From: JBFMCC01 sp037445635
Lineage (GTDB): Bacteria > Chloroflexota > Anaerolineae > Anaerolineales > Villigracilaceae
NCBI GenBank assembly: GCA_037445635.1
Contig: JBBIKC010000001.1
Location: forward strand, 186,001-250,000
DNA: 64,000 nt
Direction: 5' to 3'
Shown here: positions 42,333-51,851 of the stretch, in pieces
Position numbering within the stretch: position 1 is the stretch's first letter
Layout: the number at the start of each line of letters is the position of its first letter
Position numbers and translations under genes: made by a program
The notes under the pieces: model-generated
The model's database searches: none
What the model was told of the DNA's origin: nothing
The model's input: the letters and a program-made list of their open reading frames with translations, nothing else

Positions 42333-42845
42333 ATGACCCTCAGGCAATGGAACAAACCACCCGAAATGGAAATTGACCCAAAGAAGAAATACACCGCCAC
42401 GATCAAGACCGACAACGGCGACATCGTCATCGCCCTGCACGCCGACAAAGCCCCAAAGACGGTCAACAACTTCGTCTTCCTTGCCCGCCAGGGATTCTAC
42501 GAAGGCGTGATCTTCCACCGCGTCATCGCCGACTTCATGGCGCAGGGCGGCGACCCGACCGGCAGCGGCAGCGGCGGCCCGGGTTACAAATTCGCCGATG
42601 AATTTCATCCTGCGCTCAGGCACGATAAGCCCGGCGTGCTCTCGATGGCGAATGCCGGGCCGAACACCAACGGCTCGCAGTTCTTCATCACACATGTCCC
42701 TACGCCGCATTTGGACAATAAACATAGCGTCTTTGGCCAGGTGACCGGCGGCATGGACGTACTCATGTCCATCAAGCCGCGCAACCCGATGAATCCGGAA
42801 TATCCCGGCGTGAAGATTCACAGCATCGTGATCGAAGAGGTCTGA
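42333..42845 (+). CDS. Cyclophilin-type peptidyl-prolyl cis-trans isomerase
   Basis: This 170-residue protein has the cyclophilin core: TIKTDNGDIVIALHADKAPKTVNNFVFLA, GVIFHRVIADFMAQGGDP with the catalytic Arg, GPGYKFADEF, MANAGPNTNGSQFFI and HSVFGQVTGGMDV. No signal peptide is present, so it is probably cytoplasmic. GAAGGAGAG lies just upstream of the ATG. Confidence 0.95.
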   Translation: MTLRQWNKPPEMEIDPKKKYTATIKTDNGDIVIALHADKAPKTVNNFVFLARQGFYEGVIFHRVIADFMAQGGDPTGSGSGGPGYKFADEFHPALRHDKPGVLSMANAGPNTNGSQFFITHVPTPHLDNKHSVFGQVTGGMDVLMSIKPRNPMNPEYPGVKIHSIVIEEV

Positions 42846-42855
42846 AAGCGCAACT

Positions 42856-43407
42856 GTGCAGGCTGTGAAAAAGGGCAACACCCGCACCAATCTACTGCGC
42901 CTGCTGGCGCTGCTGGCCGTCATTGGTATCAGCGTGCTTGTGTTCAGCATCCGCGAGCGGGCGCAGGAATTTGCCGCGTATGGCTACCCCGGCATTTTCC
43001 TGATCGCCCTGCTGGCAAACGCCACAGTCCTGTTGCCCGCGCCGGGGCTGGCCGTGGTCGCCGCGATGGGCGGTGTGTTCCATCCGCTGGGAGTCGGCCT
43101 GGCTGCAGGCACCGGCGGCGCGCTGGGCGAATTGAGCGGTTACCTGGCAGGCTTTAGCGGACAGGGCGCGGTGGAACGAGTCGACATGTATAACCGCATC
43201 CAGCCCTGGGTCCAGAAATGGGGCGGCTGGGCCGTCCTGGTTCTGGCTTCCATCCCCAATCCGGTCTTCGATCTGGCCGGGGTTGCGGCGGGGGCGTTGA
43301 AAATTCCGCCCTGGAAATTCCTCATCTTCTGCTGGATCGGACAACTCATCAAGATGACCCTCTTCGCCTACGCCGGATCCGCAACCATCAACTGGCTACT
43401 TGGATAG
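42856..43407 (+). CDS. VTT/DedA-like membrane protein
   Basis: This 183-residue protein has about five hydrophobic segments and the SNARE-associated (VTT) pattern: GYPGIFLIALLANATVLLPAPGL, GALGELSGYLAGF, and PNPVFDLAGVAAGALKIPPWKFLIFCWIGQLIK. DedA-superfamily proteins help flip lipid carriers or keep membrane potential. The start is a GTG at 42856. It lies between a cyclophilin and an M20 peptidase, and all run on the same strand. Confidence 0.85.
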   Translation: MQAVKKGNTRTNLLRLLALLAVIGISVLVFSIRERAQEFAAYGYPGIFLIALLANATVLLPAPGLAVVAAMGGVFHPLGVGLAAGTGGALGELSGYLAGFSGQGAVERVDMYNRIQPWVQKWGGWAVLVLASIPNPVFDLAGVAAGALKIPPWKFLIFCWIGQLIKMTLFAYAGSATINWLLG

Positions 43408-43415
43408 AGGACAAC

Positions 43416-44774
43416 ATGACGGACTACAAGAAAATCGACGCGTATCTCGAATCGAACCTGGACCGAAGCCTGGACGAACTCAAGAGGCTGGTCGCCCAGC
43501 CGAGCATTTCCGCCCAAAACCTCGGGCTGACGGAATGCGCCGCGCTGGTGGCGGACATGCTTCGTGCGCGCGGTTTTACCGCGCAGATTCACGCGACCGA
43601 AGGCTCACCGGTCGTCACGGCAGAACGCAAGGGCAAGAGCAACAAGACTTTGCTCTTCTACAATCACTACGATGTGCAGCCTCCCGAGCCGCTCGAACTG
43701 TGGGAAACGCCGCCCTTCGAGCCGACCCTGCGCGGTGGAAAACTCTACGGGCGCGGCGTGAGCGACGACAAGAGTCACATCACCGCCCGCCTGTTCGCAC
43801 TGGATGCTTTGCTGGCCGAATACGGCGAACTTCCATGCAATGTCAAATTCATCATCGAGGGCGAAGAGGAAACCGCAAGTGTCCATCTCAAACAATTCAT
43901 TCTCGAGCACAAGGACATGCTCAAGGCGGACGCGTGTGTGTGGGAATTCGGCGGAGTAGATCATCGCGATATTCCAATTCAATATCTCGGTCTGCGCGGT
44001 ATCTGTTATGTGGAACTTTCCGTGGATTTACTCGGCACCGATGTCCACTCAGGGCTGGGCGGGAGCATCTTCCCCAACGCGGCCTGGCGATTGGTCTGGG
44101 CGCTCAACACGCTCAAAGGCCCGGACGAGCGCATCCGCATTCCCGGCTTCTATGACGGAGTCAGGCCTCCGTCCGCGCGTGACCGCGAACTGATGGCCGC
44201 GTTGCCCGATGTGACCGAGGAATACAAGTCGCGTTACGGCGTTCCGTATTTCATCAAAGGATTGACCGGCGGCGTGGACCTCAAAGTCGAGGAAGTCTTC
44301 TCACCCACATGCACCATCTGCGGTTTGACGGCTGGCTATCAAGGACCCGGCCCCAAGACCGTCCTGCCGGCCCGCGCTTCGGCCAAAGTGGACTTTCGCC
44401 TCATCCCCGACCAGGATCCAAAAGACATCCTGAAGAAACTGCGCGCTCATCTGGACGCGGAAGGCTTTAGCGATGTACAAATCACCGACCTCGGCGGCGA
44501 CGCGCCCGCGCGCACCGATCCCGACGATCCATTCATTCAAATGGTTGTCGAGGCGGCGCGCGAAGTGTATGGCGTGCCTCAACAGATCGTACCGCTTAGC
44601 GGTGGATCGGGACCCAGCCACCCGTTCGTGCATGACCTTGGCCTGCCGGTGGCGACCGCCGGCCTGGGCTACCCTGACAACCGCATCCACGCGCCGAATG
44701 AAAATATCCGCGTAGACCTGTATCTCAAACACGCGCGTCATATGGCGAGAGTGATAAGGGAGTTCGGAAAGTAA
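43416..44774 (+). CDS. M20-family metallopeptidase (dipeptidase type)
   Basis: This 452-residue enzyme probably cleaves short peptides or acylated amino acids. The catalytic pieces of M20 are visible: LFYNHYDVQPPEP (first metal ligand and Asp), GRGVSDDKSH, EGEEETAS with the general-base Glu pair, and the dimerisation domain with SVDLLGTDVHSGLGGSIFPNA. The late GGSGPSHPFVHDLG and APNENI supply the remaining ligands. It resembles CNDP/dipeptidase-like members. GAGG precedes the ATG. The histidine-kinase gene follows 4 bp later, possibly on the same transcript. Confidence 0.92.
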   Translation: MTDYKKIDAYLESNLDRSLDELKRLVAQPSISAQNLGLTECAALVADMLRARGFTAQIHATEGSPVVTAERKGKSNKTLLFYNHYDVQPPEPLELWETPPFEPTLRGGKLYGRGVSDDKSHITARLFALDALLAEYGELPCNVKFIIEGEEETASVHLKQFILEHKDMLKADACVWEFGGVDHRDIPIQYLGLRGICYVELSVDLLGTDVHSGLGGSIFPNAAWRLVWALNTLKGPDERIRIPGFYDGVRPPSARDRELMAALPDVTEEYKSRYGVPYFIKGLTGGVDLKVEEVFSPTCTICGLTAGYQGPGPKTVLPARASAKVDFRLIPDQDPKDILKKLRAHLDAEGFSDVQITDLGGDAPARTDPDDPFIQMVVEAAREVYGVPQQIVPLSGGSGPSHPFVHDLGLPVATAGLGYPDNRIHAPNENIRVDLYLKHARHMARVIREFGK

Positions 44775-44778
44775 GTCA

Positions 44779-47466
44779 ATGCGCCGCTGGTTCCGCTTCC
44801 GCCGCGACCTCGGCCTGCAGTTGCTGGCCCTCTATCTCCTGCTGATCATCCCGTTCCTGCTGACCCTTTGGATCTTCGACGGGCTGGTGGGGCAGCGCAT
44901 CCGCGCGGACGTGCAAACCAGCGACCTGGCACTGGCACAGGCCATCGCGCAGGAAACCGACCTCTCGATCGGCAACGCCCTCGATGTGGTGGCGGGGCTG
45001 GCGCGCTATCCGGGCGTGATCGAATCCGATGAACAGGAAATGGCGGAACTATTCGACGCCATCCTGGCCACGCACCCCAACGTCAACCTGGTCTATCGCC
45101 TCGGCGCGGACGGGATTATGCTGTATCACTATCCCGAGGGTCCCACTTCTACGGTGGGCACCGACTTTTCCTTCCGCGATTATTTCCAGCGCGCGCTGGT
45201 AACCCGCGCGCCTCTCGTCTCACAGGGACGCATCTCGCCCACAACGAATCAGGCGGTCGCGACCGCCGTCCAGCCGCTCTGGTCGCCTGCGGGAGAATTC
45301 CTCGGCCTGGTCGGCGCCAATATCAAGCTGGAAAGCCTGAGCGAAACGCTTTCGACCATCGTCTCCGAGCACCGCTCGGAAGCGGGATTCCAGGTGGTCA
45401 TCCTCGACTCTGCGGGAAAGATCATCGCTTTCCCCAATTCCGCGCTGTTGCTCCACCCCGCCGAAGACCTGCTCCCAAAAGATTACCTTTCCGGCTTCAC
45501 CGGGGAGGTCCATTCGCAAGTCCTTCACTCGCCAAGCGGCGAAGAAAGACTCTACACGCACACCCACATCGAGAGCATCAATTGGGAAGTGATCGTCAGC
45601 CGCCCGACGGCGCAGGCTTTCTCCACGCAGATCATCCTCCAGCGGATCGTGCTGGTGGCCGCGGCGACGTTTCTCCTGATCGGTCTGTTCTTCTGGGCGG
45701 CGCTCACCAACCGCGTCATCCGGCCCATCGAAAACCTCGCGCCCATCAGCGAGGCGATCGGGCTGAATCAGCCCATTCATGCAAAAGAACGCCAGCGGTT
45801 GTTGAAGTTGTCCGCGCGCAGCGACCAGATCGGCCACTTGATTCGGAGCATCATGAAGATGGAGGATTCGATTGCGGAGCGTATGCGTGAACAGGCTACG
45901 CTTCTCGAGACCAGTGCGGCCGTCGTCTCCACGCTCGACGTCGAGACAGTGCTCGACAGCATCCTCGAGCAAATGGGGCGCCTGCTGGCAATCCAAATGT
46001 ACGCCATCATCCAGCTGGACGAAAAGGAAGGTTCATTCCGCATCCGCGCCAGCCGCGGGCTTTCGCGGCAATTCACCGAACAACTGGCGATCCAGCCCAC
46101 CGAGCCGGATTCGGTCACCATGCGCGCCCTGCACAGCGGCGAACCCGTGCAGGTGAGCGATACAGAGACCGATCCATCCTATGTCATTCGCAGGGCACGC
46201 GCCCGCGCCGAGGGTTACCGCGCCCTCCTGGCCGTGCCGCTCAAGACCCAGCATGCGCCTCCCACCGCCCTGCTTGTCTTCCATCCTACGCCGCACGTTT
46301 TTACGCAGAACGAAATCCAGTTGCTGGCAAACTTCGCCAACCATGCCGCCATGGCCATCGAGAACGCCATCCTGTTCGAGCGCAGCGATATGCAATTGCA
46401 GGAACAAACCCGCCGCCTGGAGTCTCTCATCCAGTCACTGCACGACGGCTTGATTCTCAGCAATCTTGCGGGAAAGGCCGTCTATGCCAACCGCCGCGTG
46501 GGCGCGATGGCCAACCTTCAGGCGCATGAACTCGCGGGAATGGAGGTCGGTCAAATTCTGGCGCGTATCCTGTCGCGCTCCAATGCAAGCGAGAAGGCGC
46601 GCAAAGCGGCCCAAAGAATTTATCAAGGCGGCGGAGAGCAGACGGCGGAGATATCGATTGTGGAAAGCGGTAAAACGATCTACCTGCGTCTCGAAGCATT
46701 CGACGTATCCGACTCGCGCGGCGACCTGATCGGGCGCGGCCTGTTCCTGCACGATATTACCGCCGACAAAGAACTCGACCGCATGCGCGCCAGCCTGGTC
46801 TCCACGGTTTCGCATGAATTGCGGACACCGCTGGCTTCGATCAAAGGCTATGCCACCACCCTGCTTGCAGACGATGTGCAATGGGATCGCGAATCGCAGA
46901 ATGAGTTCCTGAAGGTCATCTCGGACGAATCGGACCGCCTGAGCGAACTGGTCAACAACATCCTGGACCTTTCGCGGCTCGACGCGGGCGCGCTCCAACT
47001 GGAACGCGTGGAATGCGACATCGCAGAGACGATCCAAAAAGCGGCGAAACGAGTCCGTTTGAACGGGAGCCGCTTCGAGGTCCGCGTGGAGATGAACCTG
47101 CCCGCGTTATACGCCGATCCGCTTCGGCTGGAGACTATCCTGCGGAACCTGTTCGAGAACGCAGTCAAGTATGGAGGCGAGAATGTGGCGATTCGCGTCG
47201 AGGTCGGGATGCGGGACGGAAATGTTTTGTTCCGCGTCGCCGACGATGGGCCGGGCATCCCGCCCGAAGAGAGCGCCCGCATTTTCGAAATGTTCTACCG
47301 CGCCGGCGACAGGCTGTCGCCGGCGGCCGGCGGCGCCGGCCTGGGACTGGCAATTTGCCAGGGTTTGGTCCACGCGCACGGCGGCAGGATCTGGGTGGAA
47401 CCACAGGAAAAAGGCGCGTGCATTGCGTTTTCCCTTCCGTTGAAGATCGAGAAGGAAAGTTCGTGA
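44779..47466 (+). CDS. Membrane sensor histidine kinase (dCache-HAMP-GAF-PAS-HisKA-HATPase)
   Basis: This 895-residue kinase has an extracytoplasmic sensor between two transmembrane helices (about residues 11-33 and 285-308) that resembles a double Cache domain. A HAMP linker follows at about 309-362, then GAF at about 385-535 and PAS at about 545-662. The H-box STVSHELRTPL has the phospho-acceptor His679. The ATP-binding part shows NLFENAVKYG, DDGPGIPPEE and GAGLGLAICQGL. It would sense a small external ligand and hand phosphate to the response regulator, whose start overlaps its stop. The ligand is unknown, though the Liv importer nearby suggests a link to amino acids. Confidence 0.92.
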   Translation: MRRWFRFRRDLGLQLLALYLLLIIPFLLTLWIFDGLVGQRIRADVQTSDLALAQAIAQETDLSIGNALDVVAGLARYPGVIESDEQEMAELFDAILATHPNVNLVYRLGADGIMLYHYPEGPTSTVGTDFSFRDYFQRALVTRAPLVSQGRISPTTNQAVATAVQPLWSPAGEFLGLVGANIKLESLSETLSTIVSEHRSEAGFQVVILDSAGKIIAFPNSALLLHPAEDLLPKDYLSGFTGEVHSQVLHSPSGEERLYTHTHIESINWEVIVSRPTAQAFSTQIILQRIVLVAAATFLLIGLFFWAALTNRVIRPIENLAPISEAIGLNQPIHAKERQRLLKLSARSDQIGHLIRSIMKMEDSIAERMREQATLLETSAAVVSTLDVETVLDSILEQMGRLLAIQMYAIIQLDEKEGSFRIRASRGLSRQFTEQLAIQPTEPDSVTMRALHSGEPVQVSDTETDPSYVIRRARARAEGYRALLAVPLKTQHAPPTALLVFHPTPHVFTQNEIQLLANFANHAAMAIENAILFERSDMQLQEQTRRLESLIQSLHDGLILSNLAGKAVYANRRVGAMANLQAHELAGMEVGQILARILSRSNASEKARKAAQRIYQGGGEQTAEISIVESGKTIYLRLEAFDVSDSRGDLIGRGLFLHDITADKELDRMRASLVSTVSHELRTPLASIKGYATTLLADDVQWDRESQNEFLKVISDESDRLSELVNNILDLSRLDAGALQLERVECDIAETIQKAAKRVRLNGSRFEVRVEMNLPALYADPLRLETILRNLFENAVKYGGENVAIRVEVGMRDGNVLFRVADDGPGIPPEESARIFEMFYRAGDRLSPAAGGAGLGLAICQGLVHAHGGRIWVEPQEKGACIAFSLPLKIEKESS

Positions 47467-48152
47467 ACAACACAATGGTCCTGGTGGTTGACGACGAAAA
47501 GCCGCTGCGCGACTTCGTGCGGCGGAACCTCGAAGCGCGCGGATACAAAGTGGTATGTGCCGCGAACGGGTTGGAAGCGCTGGCGATTTTCGAGAATGAG
47601 CAGGTGGACCTGGTGATTCTCGACATCATGATGCCGCACATGGATGGCCTCGAGGCGACGCGGCGCATTCGGCGGAGTTCCACCGTGCCGATCGTCATCC
47701 TGACGGCAATGGGCGAAGAAGCCGACAAGGTGCGCGCCTTCGACCTCGGCGCGGACGATTACCTGACCAAGCCGTTCGGCGTGGGCGAACTCATGGGGCG
47801 GATCAAAGCGGTCATGCGGCGCGCCCAGTGGTCGGAGCCGGCGACCAGCGAGGAACGCCTGGCGCGCGGGGGGATCGCCGTAGACCTGTCTCGCCACGAA
47901 GTATCCGTGCGCGGCAAGTCGGTTAACCTGACGCCCATCGAATTCAATCTGCTCGTCTATCTGATGCGGCACGCGGGCAAGGTATTGTCGCATCACGACA
48001 TTCTCAAGAATGTCTGGGGGCCCGAATACGGCAACGAAGTTGAATATCTGCGCGTCTACATGGGGCATCTGCGGCAAAAAATAGAGGCCGATCCGCTCAA
48101 ACCAAAATATATTTTGACCGAACGCGGAATCGGATATCGGTTCGGAGAGTAG
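47463..48152 (+). CDS. OmpR/PhoB-family response regulator, GTG start
   Basis: This 229-residue regulator has a receiver domain with Asp54 (VILDIMMPHMDG) and Lys103 (YLTKPFG), then a winged-helix DNA-binding domain: LTPIEFNLLVYLMRHAGKVLSHHDIL and YLRVYMGHLRQKIE. A GTG at 47463 overlaps the kinase stop codon and has AAGGAAAG upstream. An ATG four codons later is a possible alternative. It is the partner of the adjacent kinase. The DNA target is not identifiable here. Confidence 0.93.
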   Translation: MNNTMVLVVDDEKPLRDFVRRNLEARGYKVVCAANGLEALAIFENEQVDLVILDIMMPHMDGLEATRRIRRSSTVPIVILTAMGEEADKVRAFDLGADDYLTKPFGVGELMGRIKAVMRRAQWSEPATSEERLARGGIAVDLSRHEVSVRGKSVNLTPIEFNLLVYLMRHAGKVLSHHDILKNVWGPEYGNEVEYLRVYMGHLRQKIEADPLKPKYILTERGIGYRFGE

Positions 48153-48183
48153 GCGAAATTCAGCAACTCGCCTTACGCAGAAT

Positions 48184-48236
48184 GTCCCGAAGGTTCCCTC
48201 GAAAATAAGCCTCTCTGCAGGCTAAACCTTCGGGAC
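48184..48236 (+). terminator. Hairpin after the response-regulator gene
   Basis: GTCCCGAAGGTT (48184-48195) pairs with AACCTTCGGGAC (48225-48236), with an inner AGCCT/AGGCT pair. There is no T-tract, so its function as a terminator is uncertain. Confidence 0.5.
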
Positions 48237-48274
48237 GTAGCGTAACATCAGTCAGTAAATTACAGTTTCACTTT

Positions 48275-48318
48275 GAGTCGGACGGCTTGCCGTCAGGATA
48301 CCAGGAGCAGACTCCTGC
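48275..48318. repeat. Two-hairpin repeat, copy 2
   Basis: GAGTC, a GACGGCTTGCCGTC hairpin, linker GGATA, and a CAGGAGCAGACTCCTG hairpin. The order and many bases match the copy at 8518-8561. Confidence 0.7.
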
Positions 48319-48462
48319 AAAGGCGGGGGGGATTTTACGGATTCTTTATTTAGCGAGCGCCTCTTTTTAGTCGTTTTTTGCATTCGCCTTGTAAAATGGA
48401 ATTGATGCAGTGTCTCGCGAACTGCCCTATCGATCCCATTCCTTTCCAAGGAGGAGCAAGTC

Positions 48463-49791
48463 ATGAAACGCAAACTGTTCGTTCTCTTGTCTATGTTGGC
48501 GCTTGCCAGCCTGTTACTGGCGGCCTGCGGACCTACGCCCACTCCGCAGCCGGTCCAGACGGAGGCGCCGCAGGCGACCGAACCGCCCGCCGCGACCGAG
48601 CCGCCAATGGTGGAAAAAACGGTGGTGATCGGCTTTACGTCATCTTTGACAGGCGCGCAGGAAGTCTCGTCCAAACGGCAGGTGGCGGGTCTCAATCTGT
48701 GGATGCAACAGGTGAACGACGCCGGCGGCATCCAACTGAGCGACGGCACCGTCGTTAAATTCACCGCAGTGACCTATGATGATGAATCCAACAAGGAGCG
48801 CGTGCAGGAACTGTACACCCGCCTCGTTACCGAAGATAACGCCGATTTCCTGATCAGTCCCTACTCGTCCGGCCTGGCCGCGGCCGCGTCCATCATCGCC
48901 GAACAGAACGGCAAGATCATGATCACCGTTGGCGCCGCCGAGGATGACGCCTACAAGACCGGCAACACCAGTCTGTTCCAGCTCTACACACCCGGCAGCC
49001 AGTACCTGCTCAGCACCGTGGACATGCTCAAGACCCTCGACCCGGAGGCCAAGGTAGCCATTGTCCACGAGAACGACAAGTTCTCGACCGCGGTGGTGGA
49101 TGGACTCAAACCGTATCTCGAATCCCAGGGTTTCGAGATCGTTCTGGAGGAAGGCTACGCCTCCGAAACGACCGACTTCGGTCCCGTCATCAACAAGATT
49201 GTCGAGTCCGGAGCCACCGTTCTGCTCGGCGGCGGGCACTATCCCGACGGCAGTACCTTTGCCCGCCAGCTTTACGAGCGCAAAGTAGGGCTGAAATTCA
49301 TCTCCCTGCTGGTCGCGCCCGCCGATTCTAAATTCCCCGAACTGGGCGACGCCGCGCTGGGCGTGGCTACCTCCAGCCAGTGGGAACTCAGCGCCACGCA
49401 TACGCCCGAAGAGGCCGCGGCGCTCGGCAAGGAATTTTACGGCCCGACCGGCGAGGAGTTTGCCGCCGCCTACAATGCCGCGACCGGCGAAAAACCCACC
49501 TACCATGTCGCGGGCGGATATGCGGCCGGGCTCATCCTGCAGAAAGCCATCGAAGATGCCGACTCGATTGACCCGGAGAAGGTGAGAGCGGCCCTGGAAG
49601 CCATGGACATCTTCACCTTCTGGGGCGGCGTCAAGTTCGACACCTCTGCCGAAGCGCACGGATTACAGATCGGCCACACGATGGTCGTGGCCCAATGGCA
49701 GAGAAACGATGCAGGCGAACTGGTCCGCCAGGTGATCTGGCCCGCCGATGTGGCGGTCGCCGATCCGCTCTACCCCATTCCAGCGCCTTAA
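48463..49791 (+). CDS. livJ: Branched-chain amino-acid-type ABC substrate-binding lipoprotein
   Basis: This 442-residue protein is the external binding component of the Liv-type importer encoded downstream. A lipoprotein signal (SMLALASLLLAAC) anchors it on the outer face of the membrane, followed by a Thr/Pro/Glu-rich linker. The type I periplasmic-binding fold shows KTVVIGFTSSLTGAQEVSS, YDDESNKERVQELY, FLISPYSSGLAAA and VAIVHENDKFS. The ligand may be leucine, another amino acid, an amide or a related small molecule. GGAGGAGC lies upstream of the ATG. A strong hairpin with a T-tract lies between it and the permease genes. Confidence 0.9.
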   Translation: MKRKLFVLLSMLALASLLLAACGPTPTPQPVQTEAPQATEPPAATEPPMVEKTVVIGFTSSLTGAQEVSSKRQVAGLNLWMQQVNDAGGIQLSDGTVVKFTAVTYDDESNKERVQELYTRLVTEDNADFLISPYSSGLAAAASIIAEQNGKIMITVGAAEDDAYKTGNTSLFQLYTPGSQYLLSTVDMLKTLDPEAKVAIVHENDKFSTAVVDGLKPYLESQGFEIVLEEGYASETTDFGPVINKIVESGATVLLGGGHYPDGSTFARQLYERKVGLKFISLLVAPADSKFPELGDAALGVATSSQWELSATHTPEEAAALGKEFYGPTGEEFAAAYNAATGEKPTYHVAGGYAAGLILQKAIEDADSIDPEKVRAALEAMDIFTFWGGVKFDTSAEAHGLQIGHTMVVAQWQRNDAGELVRQVIWPADVAVADPLYPIPAP

Positions 49792-49807
49792 GCCAGTCCG
49801 TCCGTTG

Positions 49808-49856
49808 CAGGGGCAGGATCGTCCGGAGCGAAGCCGAAGGAGCCTGCCCCTGTTTT
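49808..49856 (+). terminator. Partial terminator between livJ and livH
   Basis: CAGGGGCAGG (49808-49817) pairs with CCTGCCCCTG (49843-49852), then TTTT. Similar hairpins after binding-protein genes let the binding protein exceed the membrane parts in amount. Confidence 0.78.
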
Positions 49857-49875
49857 GCACATATCGGGAGCAAGC

Positions 49876-50742
49876 ATGGAACAACTCAATTTGTTACTGT
49901 CATCCCTGCCAGACGGAATTTTGCTGGGCTTCGTCTATGGACTGGCGGCGATGGGATTGACGTTGATCTGGGGCGTGATGAACGTGATCAACCTGGCCCA
50001 TGGGCCGATCATCGCGCTGGGCATGTTCAGCACCTTCTTCGTTTACACCCGGCTGGGATTGAATCCCTACGCGGGCGTGATCCCGATTGCAATTTTGGGA
50101 TTGCTGGTCGGCATCCTGATCTACGCGGTGGCGGTCCATCGTGTGATCAACGCTCCGCATCTTTCCTCGCTCCTGGCCACCTTCTCGGTAAACATGATCA
50201 TCATCGGCCTGGGCACCGCCGCGCTGACCACCTCCCCTTACAACGTGGATTTCTCGGCAGGCAGCATCAAACTGGGCTCGACCACATTGCTGGGCACGCG
50301 CCTGATCGCGGCGCTGGTCACGATGCTGTTCACGGGAGGCCTGTACCTGTTCCTGTACAGGACCTCGCCGGGGAAATTCATCCGCGCGGTGGCCAACAAC
50401 CGCGCCGCGGCGGAACTGATGGGCATCCCGTCCACGCGCATCCTGGCCCTCAGTTTCGGTCTGGGGACGATGCTGGCGGCCGTCTCCGGCGCACTGATCG
50501 CGACCTTCTTCCCATTTAGCATCCTGGCCGGGAGCGGATACGAACTGAAGAGTTTCGTCATCGGCGTGCTGGGCGGCCTCGGCAATCCCATCGGCGCCCT
50601 GTTCGGCGGCTTAATTCTGGGAATCCTGGAAGGCATCGTCCCCGCCTTTATGGAAACCTCCTGGGTGCCGGTGATCGAGTTCAGCCTGTTCGTCCTGATT
50701 CTTTTGGTGCGCCCAAGCGGCCTGTTTGGAGCGAAAAAATGA
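49876..50742 (+). CDS. livH: Liv-type ABC transporter permease LivH
   Basis: This 288-residue protein has about eight membrane helices and the LivH signature: GLAAMGLTLIWGVMNVINLAHG and GLGTMLAAVSGALIATFFP, and VRPSGLFGAKK at the end. With LivM it forms the membrane channel. ATG 49876 follows GGGAG. It overlaps livM by 4 bp (ATGA), the usual Liv operon layout. Confidence 0.92.
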   Translation: MEQLNLLLSSLPDGILLGFVYGLAAMGLTLIWGVMNVINLAHGPIIALGMFSTFFVYTRLGLNPYAGVIPIAILGLLVGILIYAVAVHRVINAPHLSSLLATFSVNMIIIGLGTAALTTSPYNVDFSAGSIKLGSTTLLGTRLIAALVTMLFTGGLYLFLYRTSPGKFIRAVANNRAAAELMGIPSTRILALSFGLGTMLAAVSGALIATFFPFSILAGSGYELKSFVIGVLGGLGNPIGALFGGLILGILEGIVPAFMETSWVPVIEFSLFVLILLVRPSGLFGAKK

Positions 50743-51851
50743 AACTATGGCATAGATACAACGGCGTGATCATCCCGGTGCTGGCCGTTCTTTTGCTGGC
50801 CGTCTGGCCTGCCATAACAGGCAAACCCGCCAACCGCGAGAGCGCGTTCACCATCCTGAAGGCCGTCGCTCTCGCCTCCAGCCTGAATATCCTGCTCGGA
50901 TATACCGGTTACGTCAGCTTCGGGCACATCGTTTTTTATGGATTTGGCGGCTACATAGGCATCTATTTCCTGACCGAACACGGCTGGTCCTTGTGGGGCT
51001 CGCTGCTCGCAGGCGGAATCGCCTCCGGCCTGCTGGCGTTTCTGCTCGGTTCGGCCATCCTGCGATTGCGCGGCGCGTATTTTGCGCTGGCGACCATCGG
51101 GATCAACGAGGCCATGAAGGCATTCGTCAACAATTTCGACACGCTGGCGGAAGGCATCAGCAAGGCGCTGACGAATCTGATGGAGGGCATCAGCCGCATC
51201 CTAACAGACATTGGGGCCGGTGAGGCCGCAGTCGCTGCCTTCCGCGAGGTCTCCGTCAAAATCATTGACGTCATCATTCCGCGGTTTGGCGGGCCGACCG
51301 GAATCACATTGAATTTCAGCGCATATAAAGCCTATGGCGGCGCGGCGGAGGCGCTGCAAATGTCCTTTTACATCGGGGCAGGACTCGCCCTGCTGGCCGT
51401 CATCATGAGTTATTTCGTACGCAGTTCCAAGTTCGGCCTCAGCCTGCTCGCCATCCGCGAGAACGAGGACGCCGCGGAGGTGATGGGCATCGTCGCACCG
51501 CGGGCCAAGACCTGGGCCTATGTGCTTTCCGCCATCATCCCCGGTATGATCGGGGTGTTGTTCTTCTTCAAGAACGGAAACGTCGAGCCGCACGACGCCT
51601 TTCCGCTGCACGCCTCCATCGAACTGCTGGTAATGGTCATGCTCGGCGGACAGGGCACGGTGCTCGGCCCGATACTGGGCGCGTTTGCCTATCAGGGCAT
51701 GCGCGGCTACCTGGTGACCAGTCCCATATTCAAAGATATCCAACTCTCCGTATCCGGCGCGCTGCTGCTGATGATCGTGCTCTTCATTCCTGCGGGCGCG
51801 GTCGGCTGGCTCCGCCACCGCATCCCGTCGCTGAGGAGGGTACTCGCATGA
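50739..51851 (+). CDS. livM: Liv-type ABC transporter permease LivM with an inserted segment
   Basis: This 370-residue protein is the second membrane subunit. The family core is present: SLNILLGYTGYVSFGHIVFYGFG, LRGAYFALATIGINEA and VMVMLGGQGTVLGPILGAF. Between about residues 130 and 195 there is a soluble, partly amphipathic segment (GISKALTNLMEGISRILTDIGAGE and REVSVKIIDVIIPRFGG) that is not usual at this place in LivM. It may add an external domain. It is translationally coupled with livH before and livG after. Confidence 0.9.
   Translation: MKLWHRYNGVIIPVLAVLLLAVWPAITGKPANRESAFTILKAVALASSLNILLGYTGYVSFGHIVFYGFGGYIGIYFLTEHGWSLWGSLLAGGIASGLLAFLLGSAILRLRGAYFALATIGINEAMKAFVNNFDTLAEGISKALTNLMEGISRILTDIGAGEAAVAAFREVSVKIIDVIIPRFGGPTGITLNFSAYKAYGGAAEALQMSFYIGAGLALLAVIMSYFVRSSKFGLSLLAIRENEDAAEVMGIVAPRAKTWAYVLSAIIPGMIGVLFFFKNGNVEPHDAFPLHASIELLVMVMLGGQGTVLGPILGAFAYQGMRGYLVTSPIFKDIQLSVSGALLLMIVLFIPAGAVGWLRHRIPSLRRVLA

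Larger units (their letters stand above)
48153..48462 (+). other. Intergenic region before livJ
   Basis: No gene is supported in this 310-bp gap. A hairpin with 12-bp arms (48184-48195 and 48225-48236) may end the response-regulator transcript. The second copy of the two-hairpin repeat lies at 48275-48318. A TAAAAT box at 48392-48397 precedes livJ by about 65 nt and may be its promoter. Confidence 0.65.

Noticed and set aside
43218..43415. Longer N terminus for the M20 peptidase
   Set aside because: It overlaps the VTT gene in another frame. ATG 43416 has GAGG upstream and fits the family length.
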